Numbered from the stretch's first letter, positions 1 through 8,462 are shown. The stretch: 17,218 bases of DNA from Syntrophomonas sp. UBA4911 (GCA_002398105.1 DHCD01000080.1:2885-20102), one strand, 5' to 3'. Notes: generated by a model from the sequence alone, not told the origin. Translations and numbers: made by a program.

Positions 1-453
1 GGAGGATGCGAACTGGCCTTATGCTGCGATTTGCGCATAGCCGGGGAAGGAGCCCTGTTCGCCCTGCCCGAGGTATCCCTGGGGGTAATTCCAGGCTGCG
101 GCGGTACGCAAAGATTAGCTCAGGTAGTAGGTCCGTCCCGAGCCAAAGAAATGATCTACCTCAATGATATCGTTAAAGCGGCAAAAGCCTTGGAAATAGG
201 ACTTGTTAGCAGGGTGGTCGAGGACGACAAGGTCATGAACGAAGCCACGGCAATCGCCAAAAAGCTCACACAAAAACCGGCCGTCGCTTTGAGATTCGCC
301 AAAGAGGCCATAAACTGCGGAGTTAAAAACGATTTTGCCACCGGCAAAAATATGGAATTGGCCCGTTTCACCATGCTCTTCTCTACCGAAGATCAAAAAG
401 AGGGCATGAAGGCATTCTCCGAAAAACGGAAACCCGCTTATAAAAATAAATAA
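1..453 (+). CDS. Enoyl-CoA hydratase/isomerase (crotonase family), 5'-truncated by the window edge
   Basis: The reading frame is open from base 1, so the gene starts before the window and 150 residues of its C-terminal part are visible. The first visible residues read GGCELALCCDLRIAG, followed by ALPEVSLGVIPGCGGTQRL. These are the crotonase core: the Glu of GCE and the Glu of PEV match the two glutamates that activate water across the 2,3 double bond of enoyl-CoA in rat enoyl-CoA hydratase. The C-terminal helical part (KPAVALRFAKEAIN) is also typical. The product should convert 2-enoyl-CoA to 3-hydroxyacyl-CoA in the cytoplasm. It is followed 26 bases later by a thiolase gene, with a GAGAGGAG ribosome site between, so the two are very probably co-transcribed. 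Chain-length specificity cannot be read from the sequence. Confidence 0.93.
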   Translation, partial: GGCELALCCDLRIAGEGALFALPEVSLGVIPGCGGTQRLAQVVGPSRAKEMIYLNDIVKAAKALEIGLVSRVVEDDKVMNEATAIAKKLTQKPAVALRFAKEAINCGVKNDFATGKNMELARFTMLFSTEDQKEGMKAFSEKRKPAYKNK

Positions 454-479
454 TTAAGAATTGAGAGGAGCGTACATTT

Positions 480-1709
480 ATGTATAACGAAGGTAACGAG
501 GTCGTACTGGTAAGCTGCTGCAGAACTGGTATTGCAAAATATGGCGGAACCCTGAAGGATTATGATCCCATTGATTTATCCTGTGTAACTGCCGTGGAGG
601 CTATCAAGCGGGCCGGTATCACCCCTGATATGGTTGATGAGCATGTAATGGGGATGGCTGTACCTCATAACAATGGTTCATCCCCACCCCGTATCGTTGC
701 CATGAAAATTGGCATGAGGGAAGATTCCGGAGCCAGCACTACCAACCAGAACTGCGCCTCCAGCATGCGGGCCCTGGATGTAGCCGCCATGAAACTGGCT
801 CTGGGCCAGACCCAGATAGCTTTGGTATCGGGGACTGAAATGCAGAGCAGAGCTCCCTATATGCTGCCCAATATGAGATGGGGAGCAAGATTGAATGATA
901 CCAAGTGCGTTGATGCCCTGCAAAAAGACGGTATGTTTGATGCCATCGCCCAGATGCCCATGGGTTCCACCGCTGAAAATATCGCCGAAATGTATGGCAT
1001 TACCAGGGAACAATGCGATGAAGTAGCCTTAATTGATCACAGGCGCTGTGCCCGGGCTACTGATGAAGGACGCTTCAAAAGCCAGATAGTTCCGGTGGAG
1101 ATTAAAACTAAAAAGGGCACTCTGATCTATGATACGGATGAAAATTTCATGCGTGGTACCGATATGGAAAGATTGGGCAAACTGCCTTCCGTGTTTAAAA
1201 AAGGCGGGGTGGTAACCGCAGGTAATGCCTCCAGCTTGAATGACGCTTCCTCGGCGGTAGTACTGATGACCAAAAAGAAAGCCAAAGAGCTGGGCGTAAC
1301 CCCTTTGATGAAACTCCTGACGGTTACCACTGGCGGGGTCAGACCCGAAGTCATGGGCCTGGGTCCGGTGGTAGCTATTGCCAAAGCCCTTAAGGAAACC
1401 GGTATGACCTTCACCGATATTGATTATTGGGAACTGAACGAAGCCTTCGCTTCCCAGATTATCGGCTGCTTCCGTAAAACCAAAGATGAATACGGTTATG
1501 ATTTCGATCTTGGTACCCTGGAACGTGATGGCAATGTCAACAACAATGGCTCCGGCATCGCTCTGGGCCATCCGGTGGGACAGACCGGTCTGCGCCTGGT
1601 AACGGTTATGTACTATGAGTTGGAGAGATTAGGCAAGACTACTGGTGTTGCCTCCCTGTGCGTAGGCGGCGGCGCTGCCATGGCTTCCGTTTGGACCAGA
1701 GATATTTAG
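480..1709 (+). CDS. Thiolase (acetyl-CoA C-acyltransferase)
   Basis: A complete 409-residue thiolase, close to the usual length of about 390-430. The nucleophilic cysteine is Cys92 in TTNQNCASSMRA. The NEAFA motif is present (WELNEAFASQ), the catalytic histidine is His364 in GIALGHPVGQTG, and the second cysteine is Cys394 in LCVGGGAAM. All catalytic positions are intact. The enzyme cleaves 3-ketoacyl-CoA with CoA to acetyl-CoA and a shortened acyl-CoA, or runs in reverse to condense two acyl-CoAs. Position between a crotonase and a CoA-transferase/acyl-CoA dehydrogenase pair favours the degradative direction, but that is inference. The ATG at 480 follows a GAGAGGAG ribosome site. The gap to the next gene is 24 bases. 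Confidence 0.96.
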   Translation: MYNEGNEVVLVSCCRTGIAKYGGTLKDYDPIDLSCVTAVEAIKRAGITPDMVDEHVMGMAVPHNNGSSPPRIVAMKIGMREDSGASTTNQNCASSMRALDVAAMKLALGQTQIALVSGTEMQSRAPYMLPNMRWGARLNDTKCVDALQKDGMFDAIAQMPMGSTAENIAEMYGITREQCDEVALIDHRRCARATDEGRFKSQIVPVEIKTKKGTLIYDTDENFMRGTDMERLGKLPSVFKKGGVVTAGNASSLNDASSAVVLMTKKKAKELGVTPLMKLLTVTTGGVRPEVMGLGPVVAIAKALKETGMTFTDIDYWELNEAFASQIIGCFRKTKDEYGYDFDLGTLERDGNVNNNGSGIALGHPVGQTGLRLVTVMYYELERLGKTTGVASLCVGGGAAMASVWTRDI

Positions 1710-1733
1710 ATTAATTGTAGGAGGAATTCCCCT

Positions 1734-3020
1734 ATGGAGAGATGGAGAAAACTGAAAAAAAAACCTGCACCGATGTTTACCCCCAAGTTTGGGCCCCTGA
1801 GCGGATTAAGAATGATAAGTAACGGAACTATAGTAGCCGGGCCTTTTGCGGCTACTATGTTCGCCGATTTTGGAGCCGAGGTCATTTGTCTGGAAAGGCC
1901 GAAAATGCCGGACCCGTATCGCCTGCAGAATCCTCAAATAGTAGGAGAAAACGGCAAATCAATCAGCGGGGCCTGGATGCAGAATGCCCGCAATAAGCTG
2001 TCTCTGGCCCTGGAAACCAATTTCAGAGTTCCGGAATCCAAAGAAATTTTCCTGTCTTTGGTTAAAAACAGCGATGTCTGGTTAGAGAACATGGTTTGGA
2101 TTGATAAACTGGGCATTACCAATGAGGAACTGCTGGAGGTAAACCCCAGGCTGGTTATCTGCAACGTCAACGGCTTCGGTCGGCCGGCCTTTGGCGGTCT
2201 GGAATCAGAAATGGCCAGGGCGTCTTATGACCCGATCGGGCAATCTGTGTCCGGCTATTCCAACCTGCAGGGCTTCCCGGATGGACCTCCCCTGTATGCC
2301 ACCCAGTATATTGGTGATTATGTGGTTGCATTATTTGCTTTCGCCGGAATAATGATGGCGCTACGTGAAGTGCAAAGGACCGGCAAGGGTCAAATCATTG
2401 AGAACACTCAAGCTGAAGGTATGATGAGAATTATGGATGACAACTGGTGCCTCTGGGATCAAATCCAATACAAGAAACAAAGGTTCGGTCATAAGATTTC
2501 CTTCTTCCAGCCTGGCAATGTCTATCCGTGCAAAGACGGACGTTATCTCAATATAGGCGCCTTCGGCGAGCTGGTTTACAACCGCTTCATGGAAGCAACC
2601 GGTTTGTCTCTGGAAGAGTATCCCTATAAAACCGCTGCTTTTGGCGTAGAGGCGCTGGCATCTGAGAAGGGACAGGAACTGGACCGCAAAATTCATGAAT
2701 GGTGCATGAGCCACACGGCCCAGGAATGTTCTGACATATTGAATTCCCACCGGGTAGGCGCCGGTGTATGCTGGGACTGCGAAGACGTAATGGGGCAGGA
2801 GCACTGGAAACAGAGAGATTGTTGGGTTAAATATAAGGACGAGACCCTGGAAAGAGAAGTAACCGCCTTTGGATTCTGCCCCAAATTCAGTGACACTCCG
2901 GGTCAGATATGGCGCGGGGCTCCGACCCTGGGCCAGGACACGGAAGTGATTCTCAAGCAGCTTCTCGACTATACCGACGCCGAATATGAAGCTTTAAAAG
3001 GTAGAGGCGTTATTGATTAA
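1734..3020 (+). CDS. Family III CoA-transferase (CaiB/BaiF)
   Basis: A 428-residue member of the CaiB/BaiF (family III) CoA-transferases. Visible family features are the N-terminal GLRMISNGTIVAGPFAATMFADFGAEV segment, here split as GLRMISNG then FAATMFADFGAEV; VICNVNGFG in the middle; and YDPIGQSVSG, in which Asp166 aligns with the aspartate that carries the acyl group during transfer. The family moves CoA between acyl-CoA and a free carboxylic acid without spending ATP. In this operon it probably activates the acid substrate using an intermediate or end-product CoA thioester as donor. The ATG is preceded by GTAGGAGG at good spacing. Co-transcription with the thiolase upstream (24-base gap) and the acyl-CoA dehydrogenase downstream (38-base gap) is likely. 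The actual acid is not deducible. Confidence 0.93.
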   Translation: MERWRKLKKKPAPMFTPKFGPLSGLRMISNGTIVAGPFAATMFADFGAEVICLERPKMPDPYRLQNPQIVGENGKSISGAWMQNARNKLSLALETNFRVPESKEIFLSLVKNSDVWLENMVWIDKLGITNEELLEVNPRLVICNVNGFGRPAFGGLESEMARASYDPIGQSVSGYSNLQGFPDGPPLYATQYIGDYVVALFAFAGIMMALREVQRTGKGQIIENTQAEGMMRIMDDNWCLWDQIQYKKQRFGHKISFFQPGNVYPCKDGRYLNIGAFGELVYNRFMEATGLSLEEYPYKTAAFGVEALASEKGQELDRKIHEWCMSHTAQECSDILNSHRVGAGVCWDCEDVMGQEHWKQRDCWVKYKDETLEREVTAFGFCPKFSDTPGQIWRGAPTLGQDTEVILKQLLDYTDAEYEALKGRGVID

Positions 3021-3058
3021 TTTAGGATTATTGCACCAAACACGAAAGGAGGTTCAAA

Positions 3059-4891
3059 ATGGCAATTACCAATTTCCTATATGATATGAGGGAAGTTAAA
3101 TTTGTCCTTAAAGAATGGCTGGATATGGAGAAGTTATTCTCTCTGCCGGCATATAGGGATTATTATGGTGTCGATGATGTTGACCCCATTGTTGACACTA
3201 CCTTTAAGATTGCCCGCGACATTCTGGGCCCTATTGCCAAAGATACCGATCAAATAGGGGCGCGCTTTATTGACGGCCAAGTGGTAACTCCCGATTCCTT
3301 TAAAAAAGCCATGGCAACCATCAATGAGGCCGGCCTGGGAGCGTCAAACGCAGACCGGGAAGTAGAAGGGCACCTCCCTTATACAATTTACCTGGCCAAT
3401 TTAGAAATATTGGCGGCTGATAATCTATCAATCATAGCTTATTGGGGATTATCCTCCGGAGCCATATCGGTTATTCAGCAGCATGGCAGTGAATATCTGA
3501 AGCAAAAGTTTTTACCCAAACTTATTTCCGGTGAATGGGGCGGAACCATGAATCTGACTGAAGCCGGCGCAGGTTCTGATGTCGGCGCCAATGTCACCAA
3601 AGCATTTCCGACTGAAACCCCCGGGGTTTATAAGATCAAAGGCAACAAGATCTTTATTACTACCGGCGACAATGACACGGTAGAAAACATTGTGCATATG
3701 GTTCTGGCCAGAGTAGAGGGAGCCAGGGATGGCGTTGCGGGACTATCGTTGTTCATAGTTCCCAAGTACTGGGTTGAAGACGATGGCAGTCCGGGCAATT
3801 TTAATGATGTGATCTGTACCGGAGTAGAGGAGAAGATGGGCGTACATGGCCAGCCTACCTGCAGTCTGTCCTATGGCGAAAACAACGAATGCTATGGGTA
3901 TCTTATCGGAGATCCCCCTGATGAAAAAGGGCGGGCTCAAGGAATAGCGCAAATGTTTACCATGATGAATGAAGAACGGCTGATTACTTCGTTCCAAGGG
4001 CTCAGTTCTTCATCCGAAGCATTCCTTCAGGCGCGCGATTATGCCAAGCAAAGGATTCAAGGCACCAAAACCACAGATCCCAAAGGGCCGAAAGTTAGAA
4101 TAATAGAGCATGAAGACATACGCCGGATGTTGATGGTGCAGAAGGCCACTACTGAAGCTATGCGAGCCCTAATCATGAAAACCTGCTATTACCTGGATCT
4201 TGCCCACGACAGTGAAGATCCCGAGGAACGCAGATTTGCCGAAGGGATGTTCCAGATCAGCAACCCCATGTGTAAAGCCTATGCTACCGATCAGGCCTGG
4301 TTATTGATCAGGGACGCCATCCAAACATTCGGCGGTTATGGTGTTTGCACTGAATACGAGGTTGAATCGCTGGCCCGAGATGTTAAGGTTTCATCCATAT
4401 GGGAAGGTACGAATTATGTCCAGTCCCTGGATCTGATAGGCCGCAAGTTTACCATGGAAAAGGGCCAGGTGTATAAAAACTGGATAACCGATATCAGTAC
4501 TTTCATTGAAAACAACAAGAATAAAGCCGGCTTTGAGAAAGAGTTTGAAATTATGAGCGAAGCTCTGGCGGACTTCCAGGGTATTATGCAACAACTGCAG
4601 AAATACGGCCAAGAGGGTAAGAACCAAATGCTGCCCTTATTTGCGACTCGTATGCTGGATGCTGCGTCACAGCTTTATTGCGGAAGGTTAATTCTTGATC
4701 AGGGCCTCCTGGCTGCCGGCAAGCTGCAGGAACTGGGCGATTACCATTATGACGCCAAGTTCTACAGGGGTAAGGTTGCCAGTGCCAGCTTCTATGTGAA
4801 GAATGTTGTTTCTCAAATAGGCTTCGTGCGCAAGGTATTCGAAATCGGTGATACCTCGGCCATAGACATGGACGAGGAGTGCTTCGGTTAA
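3059..4891 (+). CDS. Acyl-CoA dehydrogenase, long DmdC-like type with extended C-terminus
   Basis: A flavoprotein of 610 residues, much longer than the roughly 380-residue butyryl-CoA dehydrogenases and matching the long subgroup that includes DmdC (3-methylmercaptopropionyl-CoA dehydrogenase). GGTMNLTEAGAGSDVGANV is the FAD/substrate-binding signature, and IQTFGGYGVCTEYEVESLARD and SSIWEGTNYVQSLDLIGRK are the C-terminal signatures. Glu449 in WEGTN is the likely catalytic base by homology. The remaining C-terminal part (about 470-610) is the extra helical domain of this subgroup. It should oxidise acyl-CoA to 2-enoyl-CoA and pass electrons to an electron-transfer flavoprotein, which is not encoded in view. 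The start is supported by AAAGGAGG six bases upstream of the ATG. It is the last gene of the operon and is followed by a strong hairpin. Confidence 0.94.
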   Translation: MAITNFLYDMREVKFVLKEWLDMEKLFSLPAYRDYYGVDDVDPIVDTTFKIARDILGPIAKDTDQIGARFIDGQVVTPDSFKKAMATINEAGLGASNADREVEGHLPYTIYLANLEILAADNLSIIAYWGLSSGAISVIQQHGSEYLKQKFLPKLISGEWGGTMNLTEAGAGSDVGANVTKAFPTETPGVYKIKGNKIFITTGDNDTVENIVHMVLARVEGARDGVAGLSLFIVPKYWVEDDGSPGNFNDVICTGVEEKMGVHGQPTCSLSYGENNECYGYLIGDPPDEKGRAQGIAQMFTMMNEERLITSFQGLSSSSEAFLQARDYAKQRIQGTKTTDPKGPKVRIIEHEDIRRMLMVQKATTEAMRALIMKTCYYLDLAHDSEDPEERRFAEGMFQISNPMCKAYATDQAWLLIRDAIQTFGGYGVCTEYEVESLARDVKVSSIWEGTNYVQSLDLIGRKFTMEKGQVYKNWITDISTFIENNKNKAGFEKEFEIMSEALADFQGIMQQLQKYGQEGKNQMLPLFATRMLDAASQLYCGRLILDQGLLAAGKLQELGDYHYDAKFYRGKVASASFYVKNVVSQIGFVRKVFEIGDTSAIDMDEECFG

Positions 4892-4943
4892 AACCTATTC
4901 CCGACCACAAATCAGTAAGGTTACTTAGATAGACTAAACTTTA

Positions 4944-4972
4944 GGCCAGGTCAGGGTAGCTCTGACCTGGCC
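4944..4972 (+). terminator. Strong 11-bp hairpin after the acyl-CoA operon
   Basis: GGCCAGGTCAG (4944-4954) and CTGACCTGGCC (4962-4972) pair perfectly around a seven-base loop, 52 bases after the acyl-CoA dehydrogenase stop. No U-tract follows (the next bases are GGTTATTC), so it may act as an mRNA-stabilising 3' hairpin or a weak or factor-dependent terminator. Its place between the operon and the permease gene suggests it separates the two transcripts. Confidence 0.6.
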
Positions 4973-5079
4973 GGTTATTCAGGGAGTGGTGAGAGGAGGA
5001 ATTTGACAAACTAATATTGCCATTCCCGGGCCCCATTATTAAATAAGGAAAACCCAGTCATGAATGGAGGTGCCTCTTA

Positions 5080-6390
5080 ATGGCGTTAGCAATAGGGTTG
5101 CTGCTGGGTATAGCTTTAATGATCTTCATGGCATGGAAAGGATGGAATGTACTTATCCTTGCCCCGGTGGCAGCAATAGTAATAGCCTTGACCAACCACA
5201 TGCCGGTGGCTGAAGCTATGCTGGGTTCTGGAAAAACATATTTTGGAGGACTCGGCGGATTTCTCATTTCGTATATGATAATATTCCTGCTGGGATCCCT
5301 GCTGGGCAAATATATGGAAGACAGTAAAGCGACTATTACCATAGCAAACAGTATTTTTAAACTGACCGGCAAAGATGATCCCTATAAAGTATTGCTGGCT
5401 ATCGCGCTGATAGGAGCCGCATTAACCTATGGCGGCGTAACCATGTTCATATTTATCTTTGCGGTTGTCGCCCTCGGCAAGCCAATTTTCAAGGAACTAA
5501 ATTTACCGTGGAAAATAGTCTTATTACCTATGTTTTTCGGCGGGTGTACTATTACTATGAGCGTGCTGCCGGCTACTCCTTCTATTCAAAACGTTGTTCC
5601 CACTGCCATGGGAACGCCGCTGACCTCGGCTGCGGGGGTAAGTCTTATTGCCTGCGTAGTGGTAGTTGCATACGGATTATGGTATATGAAATGGCAACTG
5701 CATAAGGCTCTTGAATCGGGCGAAGGCTACGTGGAAATCGGCCAGCAAATCCAGATTGATTATAAGCCCGAAGAATTACCCTCTTTGTTGGCATCGGTTC
5801 TGCCCCTGCTGGTCGTCGTTGGTATCATAGTGTACGGCAGTGCGGTAAAAATCAACAATGTAGCGATCATAGCCTTATTGGCCGGTGTTATTGTATCAGC
5901 GATACTGTACCGGAAATATATACCCAATCAACTTGCGACGCTTAATGTCGGGGCGACCAATGCCGTTATGCCGCTTATATTTACGGCGGCGGCAACCGGT
6001 GTCGGTTCAGTTGTAACTCAGGCCCCGGGGTTTACCTACCTAATGAATCTTATTAGTGGCGTACCGGGAGGCGCAATGACTCAAGCAGTGGCAGTGACTG
6101 CATTCCTTTCCTGTGCTTCCGGCTCGGCTGCCGGTGCCCTGGGGATAATTGTACCCCAATTTGGTCCCCAGTGGATTGCCGCCGGGGCTAACCCTGAATT
6201 GCTCCACCGGGTCATGGCTATAACTTCAGCCGCATGGTCAGCCATGCCTCATGCAGGTTTCGTATTCTCCTGTATTGCCGTTTTCGGCTTGAAGCACAAA
6301 CAGGTCTATAAGGATATGTTTGCGCTCGGTTTCTGCGGAGCCAATCTGGCCCTGATCACGGTGTTGTTGTTTTCTACGATTTTCTATTAG
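5080..6390 (+). CDS. GntP-family carboxylate/H+ permease
   Basis: A very hydrophobic 436-residue protein with about 11-12 predicted membrane segments. It has GntP-family (COG2610) landmarks such as TYGGVTMFIFIFAVVALGKP, FFGGCTITMSVLPATPSIQN and a glycine/alanine-rich SCASGSAAGALGIIVP stretch near the C-terminus. The family imports gluconate, hydroxy acids and other small carboxylates with protons across the cytoplasmic membrane. The neighbours are acyl-CoA genes on one side and an acyl-CoA ligase on the other, so a short-chain fatty or hydroxy acid is the most likely cargo; this is inference. The ATG at 5080 follows GGAGGTG with nine bases between GGAGG and the start. It is separated from the upstream operon by a hairpin and nearly 190 bases, so it probably has its own promoter, but I could not identify a convincing one. 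Confidence 0.88.
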   Translation: MALAIGLLLGIALMIFMAWKGWNVLILAPVAAIVIALTNHMPVAEAMLGSGKTYFGGLGGFLISYMIIFLLGSLLGKYMEDSKATITIANSIFKLTGKDDPYKVLLAIALIGAALTYGGVTMFIFIFAVVALGKPIFKELNLPWKIVLLPMFFGGCTITMSVLPATPSIQNVVPTAMGTPLTSAAGVSLIACVVVVAYGLWYMKWQLHKALESGEGYVEIGQQIQIDYKPEELPSLLASVLPLLVVVGIIVYGSAVKINNVAIIALLAGVIVSAILYRKYIPNQLATLNVGATNAVMPLIFTAAATGVGSVVTQAPGFTYLMNLISGVPGGAMTQAVAVTAFLSCASGSAAGALGIIVPQFGPQWIAAGANPELLHRVMAITSAAWSAMPHAGFVFSCIAVFGLKHKQVYKDMFALGFCGANLALITVLLFSTIFY

Positions 6391-6470
6391 GAAGGGCATT
6401 CGTTGCAAGAAAATAGTCCAGGCAACTAAAGGTAGGTTTAATATCAAAATTTTTAAAATCATATTTAGTA

Positions 6471-6505
6471 CTCCGTGCAAGGAATTTTTAAAACCTTGCA
6501 CGGAG
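6471..6505. repeat. Perfect 12-bp inverted repeat between permease and ligase genes
   Basis: CTCCGTGCAAGG (6471-6482) and CCTTGCACGGAG (6494-6505) are perfect complements around an AT-rich 11-base loop. Neither strand has a U-tract after the stem, which argues against a simple intrinsic terminator. It lies 81 bases after the permease stop and 72 bases before the ligase start. It could be a 3'-end processing hairpin of the permease mRNA or an operator for the ligase gene. Confidence 0.7.
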
Positions 6506-6577
6506 GAATGATAATCTATTTAACTACAAACTGCCTGACAATGGTAAAGTTGTATTTTAAAGAGGGGTGGAAAAACC

Positions 6578-7117
6578 GTGAACATTGCTGATATAGTTTC
6601 GGGTAATGCTTCCATAAACCCGAACGGCAAGGCTATTATTGAAGGTGATAGTGGCCGGGAGTTGACATGGGCAGAACTTGAAAAGTCAATCAATAAACTG
6701 GGCCACGCTCTAACTTATCTTGGATTAAGGAAAGGCGATGTTGTTGCCATATATTTGCCCAACTGTGCCGAGTTTATAATTACTTACTTTGCAGCAATGA
6801 AAATAGGGGCCATAGTATTACCCTTTAATATTATTTTTAAAACCGAAGAAATTTCCTATATTCTTAACGATTCCGGCGCACGGATACTGGTCGGATCATC
6901 AGAAGAAGTCGAAACTTATATAATTTCTCAAAGGGAGCGTTTCCCCGGCTTAGAAAAAATAATAACGGTGGGAAAGCCTCTAAAGGAGGGTATAGATTTT
7001 TATTCGATACTTTATGACGCTTTTGAACAGCTTGAACCGGTGGAGTGCTCGAATGATGATGTAATGTCTTTAGTCTACACCTCCGGTACTTCAGGAAAAC
7101 CAAAAGGGGCGATGTGA
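6578..7117 (+). CDS. Acyl-CoA ligase (AMP-forming), N-terminal fragment up to the P-loop
   Basis: This 179-residue ORF is the N-terminal third of an ANL-superfamily acyl-CoA synthetase. It aligns along its whole length with the intact ligase encoded on the minus strand at 11134-12636 (for example GDVVAIYLPNCAEF against GDVVSLYLPNSAEF). It ends at TGA immediately after the ATP-binding P-loop YTSGTSGKPKGAM. The next ORF carries the rest of the enzyme in the -1 frame, overlapping by GTGA. The GTG start is supported by an AGGGGTGG ribosome site eight bases upstream and by alignment with the paralogue's MNISHLIK start. The most economical explanation is one lost base (ATG-TGACC from ATG-CTGACC), giving a pseudogene or a sequencing error. 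A translationally coupled split enzyme is the less likely alternative. Confidence 0.9.
   Translation: MNIADIVSGNASINPNGKAIIEGDSGRELTWAELEKSINKLGHALTYLGLRKGDVVAIYLPNCAEFIITYFAAMKIGAIVLPFNIIFKTEEISYILNDSGARILVGSSEEVETYIISQRERFPGLEKIITVGKPLKEGIDFYSILYDAFEQLEPVECSNDDVMSLVYTSGTSGKPKGAM
7112..7117 (+). other. Frameshift site splitting the acyl-CoA ligase
   Basis: At ATGTGA the upstream frame ends (TGA 7115-7117), while the downstream frame can start at GTG 7114-7116. The paralogue reads PKGAMLSHGNL across this point. Inserting one base after ATG here gives PKGAMLTYCNL, which restores the family motif exactly and yields one ORF of 512 residues. A -1 ribosomal slip on the preceding A-AAA would instead give PKRGDVTYC and destroy the conserved glycine after the P-loop lysine, so programmed frameshifting is unlikely. 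Confidence 0.85.
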
Positions 7118-8115
7118 CCTATTGCAACCTTATGACCATGGCAACTTACAACATGAGAATCCTGCATATTAACGATCAGGATTTAGTATATTCGGCTCCT
7201 CCGTTCTGCCATATTGCTCTTCTCATCTCTGTGTTGGGACCTTTTTGCGCCGGAGCGGGAATATTGATATTAAACTGTTTCAATGCGGAAAAAAGCCTGG
7301 AGATAATGTCCCGCTACAAAGCTACTCATGTTATCGGAGTTCCAACTATGTACATTTATATGCTTAAGAATTTTGACAGCAGCAAATATAATTTGGCCTA
7401 TTTGCGGTTGGCTTTTTGTGCCGGGGGACCCATGCCAATACAATATATTGAAGAAATTGAAGAAAAATTCAGCCTTAGTTTTTGCGAACAATACGGTACT
7501 ACCGAAACGACCTCCATAATTTCCTATAACAGAATGGGCCATAGGAGAATTGGCTCGGTAGGCAAGCCAGTTTGCGGAATAGCAGTCAAAATTGTTGATG
7601 AAGGTGGTTGTGAGCTGCCTGCGGGTCAAGTCGGAGAAATTCTGGTAAAAGGTCCTGGCAACTGCAAGGGTTATTGGAATATGCCCGAAGCTACTGCAAA
7701 GGCTTTCAGCGGGGAATGGTTTCACACCGGGGATCTGGGCAAATTTGACGATGACGGATACCTGTATATCGTGGACCGGTTAAAGGATATGATCGTATCC
7801 AGTGGTTATAACGTATATCCCAGAGAGGTGGAAGAGGTAATATATAAGAATCCCAAGGTAGCGGAAGCAGCGGTTATAGGGGTTAAAGATCCTGTCCGCC
7901 AGGAGGTGCCCGCGGCCTATGTTCGCTTAAAAAATAATTGTATAATGACCGCTCAGGAAATGATTGATTTTTGTTTGCAGAGTCTGGCTTCTTATAAAGT
8001 GCCGCGCATTATAAGATTTATGGATGAACTGCCCAAAGGCGCAACCGGAAAGATATTAAAGAGAGATTTGCCCAAGATAGAGTTAAATGAAGCGGATTTT
8101 GCAGCAGGTAAATAA
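7114..8115 (+). CDS. Acyl-CoA ligase (AMP-forming), C-terminal fragment
   Basis: This 333-residue ORF continues the ligase broken at 7112-7117. It holds the remaining ANL motifs: the acyl-pocket region (APPFCHIALLISVLGPF), EQYGTTETTS (adenine/acyl-adenylate motif), FHTGDLGKFDDDGYLYIVDRLKD (ribose-binding Asp and hinge) and a C-terminal PKGATGKILKR, where Lys313 is the catalytic lysine of the adenylation step. It lacks the P-loop, so alone it should not make acyl-AMP. The nominal GTG start overlaps the upstream stop by four bases, an arrangement that could allow re-initiation helped by the upstream AAAAGGGG. I regard it as the 3' part of one gene spanning 6578-8115. Its conservation through to the end indicates that the break is recent or artefactual. 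Confidence 0.88.
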   Translation: MTYCNLMTMATYNMRILHINDQDLVYSAPPFCHIALLISVLGPFCAGAGILILNCFNAEKSLEIMSRYKATHVIGVPTMYIYMLKNFDSSKYNLAYLRLAFCAGGPMPIQYIEEIEEKFSLSFCEQYGTTETTSIISYNRMGHRRIGSVGKPVCGIAVKIVDEGGCELPAGQVGEILVKGPGNCKGYWNMPEATAKAFSGEWFHTGDLGKFDDDGYLYIVDRLKDMIVSSGYNVYPREVEEVIYKNPKVAEAAVIGVKDPVRQEVPAAYVRLKNNCIMTAQEMIDFCLQSLASYKVPRIIRFMDELPKGATGKILKRDLPKIELNEADFAAGK

Positions 8116-8462
8116 TTATATAAAAATATGTCTACTGTTTTAGAAAGAAATCTGACGAATTTGCTATTGATATCTTTTGTAATTATGGTGATGCAGTAAT
8201 TATTGCAGGTCCATAATTTTTTTCTATAAGTCTGTTTTTTCGAGACAGCCGGGATAAGGTAAAAACGGCCATAATAACAAGTGTTTGTCAGGCTCTTTTT
8301 GTTTTATGGCGCTTTTAAAATCGAAGTATAAAAAACATCTATCAATTTGATAGGTGAAATAATGGCATTACCTAAAAAGGAGACGATAACAAATTTGTCG
8401 AAAATTCTTTAATATCCTTGATTTATACACATTGAAGGCTGTAAAAAATGGAGGTGTATAGA
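8116..8462 (+). other. AT-rich leader region of the sigma-54 activator gene
   Basis: These 347 bases separate the broken ligase from the activator gene. They are AT-rich and contain a short dyad CTATCAATTTGATAG (8339-8353). No convincing sigma-A or sigma-54 promoter, strong terminator or RNA gene was found. A 16-codon ORF at 8362-8412 is present but is not accepted as a gene. Confidence 0.5.

Noticed and set aside
5008..5036. TTGACA before the permease gene as a sigma-A -35 box
   Set aside because: The position 17 bases downstream is GC-rich (CCGGGC), not a -10 element.
6392..6410. GGGCATTCGTTGCA before the ligase as a sigma-54 promoter
   Set aside because: Only eight bases separate GG and GC, two short of the required ten.
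6507..6590. 27-codon ORF starting just after the 12-bp inverted repeat, preceded by GGAGG
   Set aside because: Only one base separates GGAGG from the ATG, too close for normal initiation, and the ORF runs over the ligase start in another frame.
7102..7117. Programmed -1 ribosomal frameshifting in the split ligase
   Set aside because: The only homopolymer slip site (A-AAA) would give PKRGDV and lose the conserved glycine after the P-loop lysine. A single missing base at ATG-TG restores the exact family sequence instead.
8362..8412. 16-codon ORF (MALPKKETITNLSKIL) with a weak AGGTG upstream, a possible leader peptide of the activator
   Set aside because: Short enough to be chance, with no attenuator-like hairpin following and no regulatory codon run.
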